Positions 5,852-6,077 of a DNA stretch of 6,077 nt are shown one piece after another (within the stretch, counting starts at the first letter, position 1; each line of letters starts with the position of its first letter). Below the pieces are notes generated by a model that did not search any database, was not told the origin of the DNA, and saw only the letters and a program-made list of their open reading frames with translations. A program made the translations under genes and the position numbers. This stretch comes from Comamonas sp. lk (GTDB lineage: Bacteria; Pseudomonadota; Gammaproteobacteria; Burkholderiales; Burkholderiaceae_C): assembly GCA_945875225.1 (NCBI GenBank), contig CAMCJY010000132.1:1-6077 (forward strand). Direction: 5' to 3'.

Positions 5852-6077
5852 GGCGCCGCCCTGCGCGGTTGTAAGACAGCGATGTGCGCTGAGGTGCTCT
5901 GCGTTGGGGCGGCCTGCTGGCTTGGTGCAGACTCTGCCGCAGGCGCCGGCTTGGCGCTGGCCAGCACGCGCAACAGCGCTGCTGGGCGTGCCGCCAGATA
6001 CAGGGGCCCGTCCAGCGGTGGACCCCTGCGCTTGAGGATGTGGACCGCAAGCGCAGCCCCCTCCTCCAAGTCCAATG
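5848..6077 (-). CDS. imuA: ImuA, C-terminal end (runs off right edge)
   Basis: ImuA is the RecA/SulA-like accessory protein of the ImuA-ImuB-DnaE2 mutasome and is encoded directly upstream of imuB. Only about the last 75 residues are in the window, in an open frame that reaches the edge, so no start codon can be assigned here. AVHILKRRGPPLDGPLYL matches the typical ImuA tail, in which a Leu-Lys-Arg-Arg-Gly-Pro-Pro motif precedes the end. It is followed by an Ala/Pro/Ser-rich extension of about 40 residues that is probably disordered. The TGA stop (5850-5848) shares four bases with the imuB start. Identification rests on this motif plus the position next to imuB. The expected LexA box of the imuA promoter would lie beyond the right edge. 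Confidence 0.82.
   Translation of the reverse strand, partial: LDLEEGAALAVHILKRRGPPLDGPLYLAARPAALLRVLASAKPAPAAESAPSQQAAPTQSTSAHIAVLQPRRAAP

Noticed and set aside
1..6077. CRISPR array, tRNA or rRNA genes
   Set aside because: No regularly spaced direct repeats and no tRNA- or rRNA-like segments were noticed; nearly all the sequence is accounted for by protein genes.

Overview
The window looks like chromosomal DNA from a GC-rich betaproteobacterium. Burkholderiales, perhaps Comamonadaceae, is my best guess. This rests on the style of the encoded DnaE2, ImuB and ChrA proteins and on the near-consensus CTG-N10-CAG LexA box; no marker gene fixes the taxon.

Layout, left to right. (1) Positions 1-2009, minus strand: the N-terminal ~670 residues of DnaE2, the error-prone DNA polymerase III alpha paralogue, running off the left edge. 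(2) Positions 2010-2147: an AT-rich divergent intergenic region with a perfectly palindromic LexA box next to the dnaE2 start, an 8-bp inverted repeat, and a candidate promoter with an AT dyad for the rightward genes. (3) Positions 2148-2833, plus strand: a two-gene toxin-antitoxin-like module, a small predicted ribbon-helix-helix antitoxin followed by a PemK/MazF-like toxin, overlapping by ATGA. (4) Positions 2950-4299, plus strand: a long-chain chromate transporter, ChrA. (5) Positions 4325-5851, minus strand: ImuB, the catalytically dead Y-family homologue. (6) Positions 5848 to the right edge, minus strand: the C-terminal end of ImuA, overlapping imuB by ATGA.

imuA, imuB and dnaE2 are the parts of the SOS-induced translesion 'mutasome', in which ImuB links the clamp, ImuA and the DnaE2 polymerase. 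They normally form one cassette. Here they keep their order and orientation, but about 2.3 kb carrying a toxin-antitoxin module and chrA, both on the opposite strand, separates imuB from dnaE2. dnaE2 keeps its own LexA box, so SOS control of both halves can be preserved. The inserted genes fit an accessory cargo (persistence or stabilisation plus metal resistance), but no transposase, integrase or terminal repeat is visible in the window.

The most unusual sequence feature is an 88-bp nested palindrome (370-457) inside the dnaE2 reading frame. It leaves the frame open and encodes a Gly/Ala-rich, probably disordered insert between conserved polymerase blocks. No gene-free stretch exceeds 140 bases.
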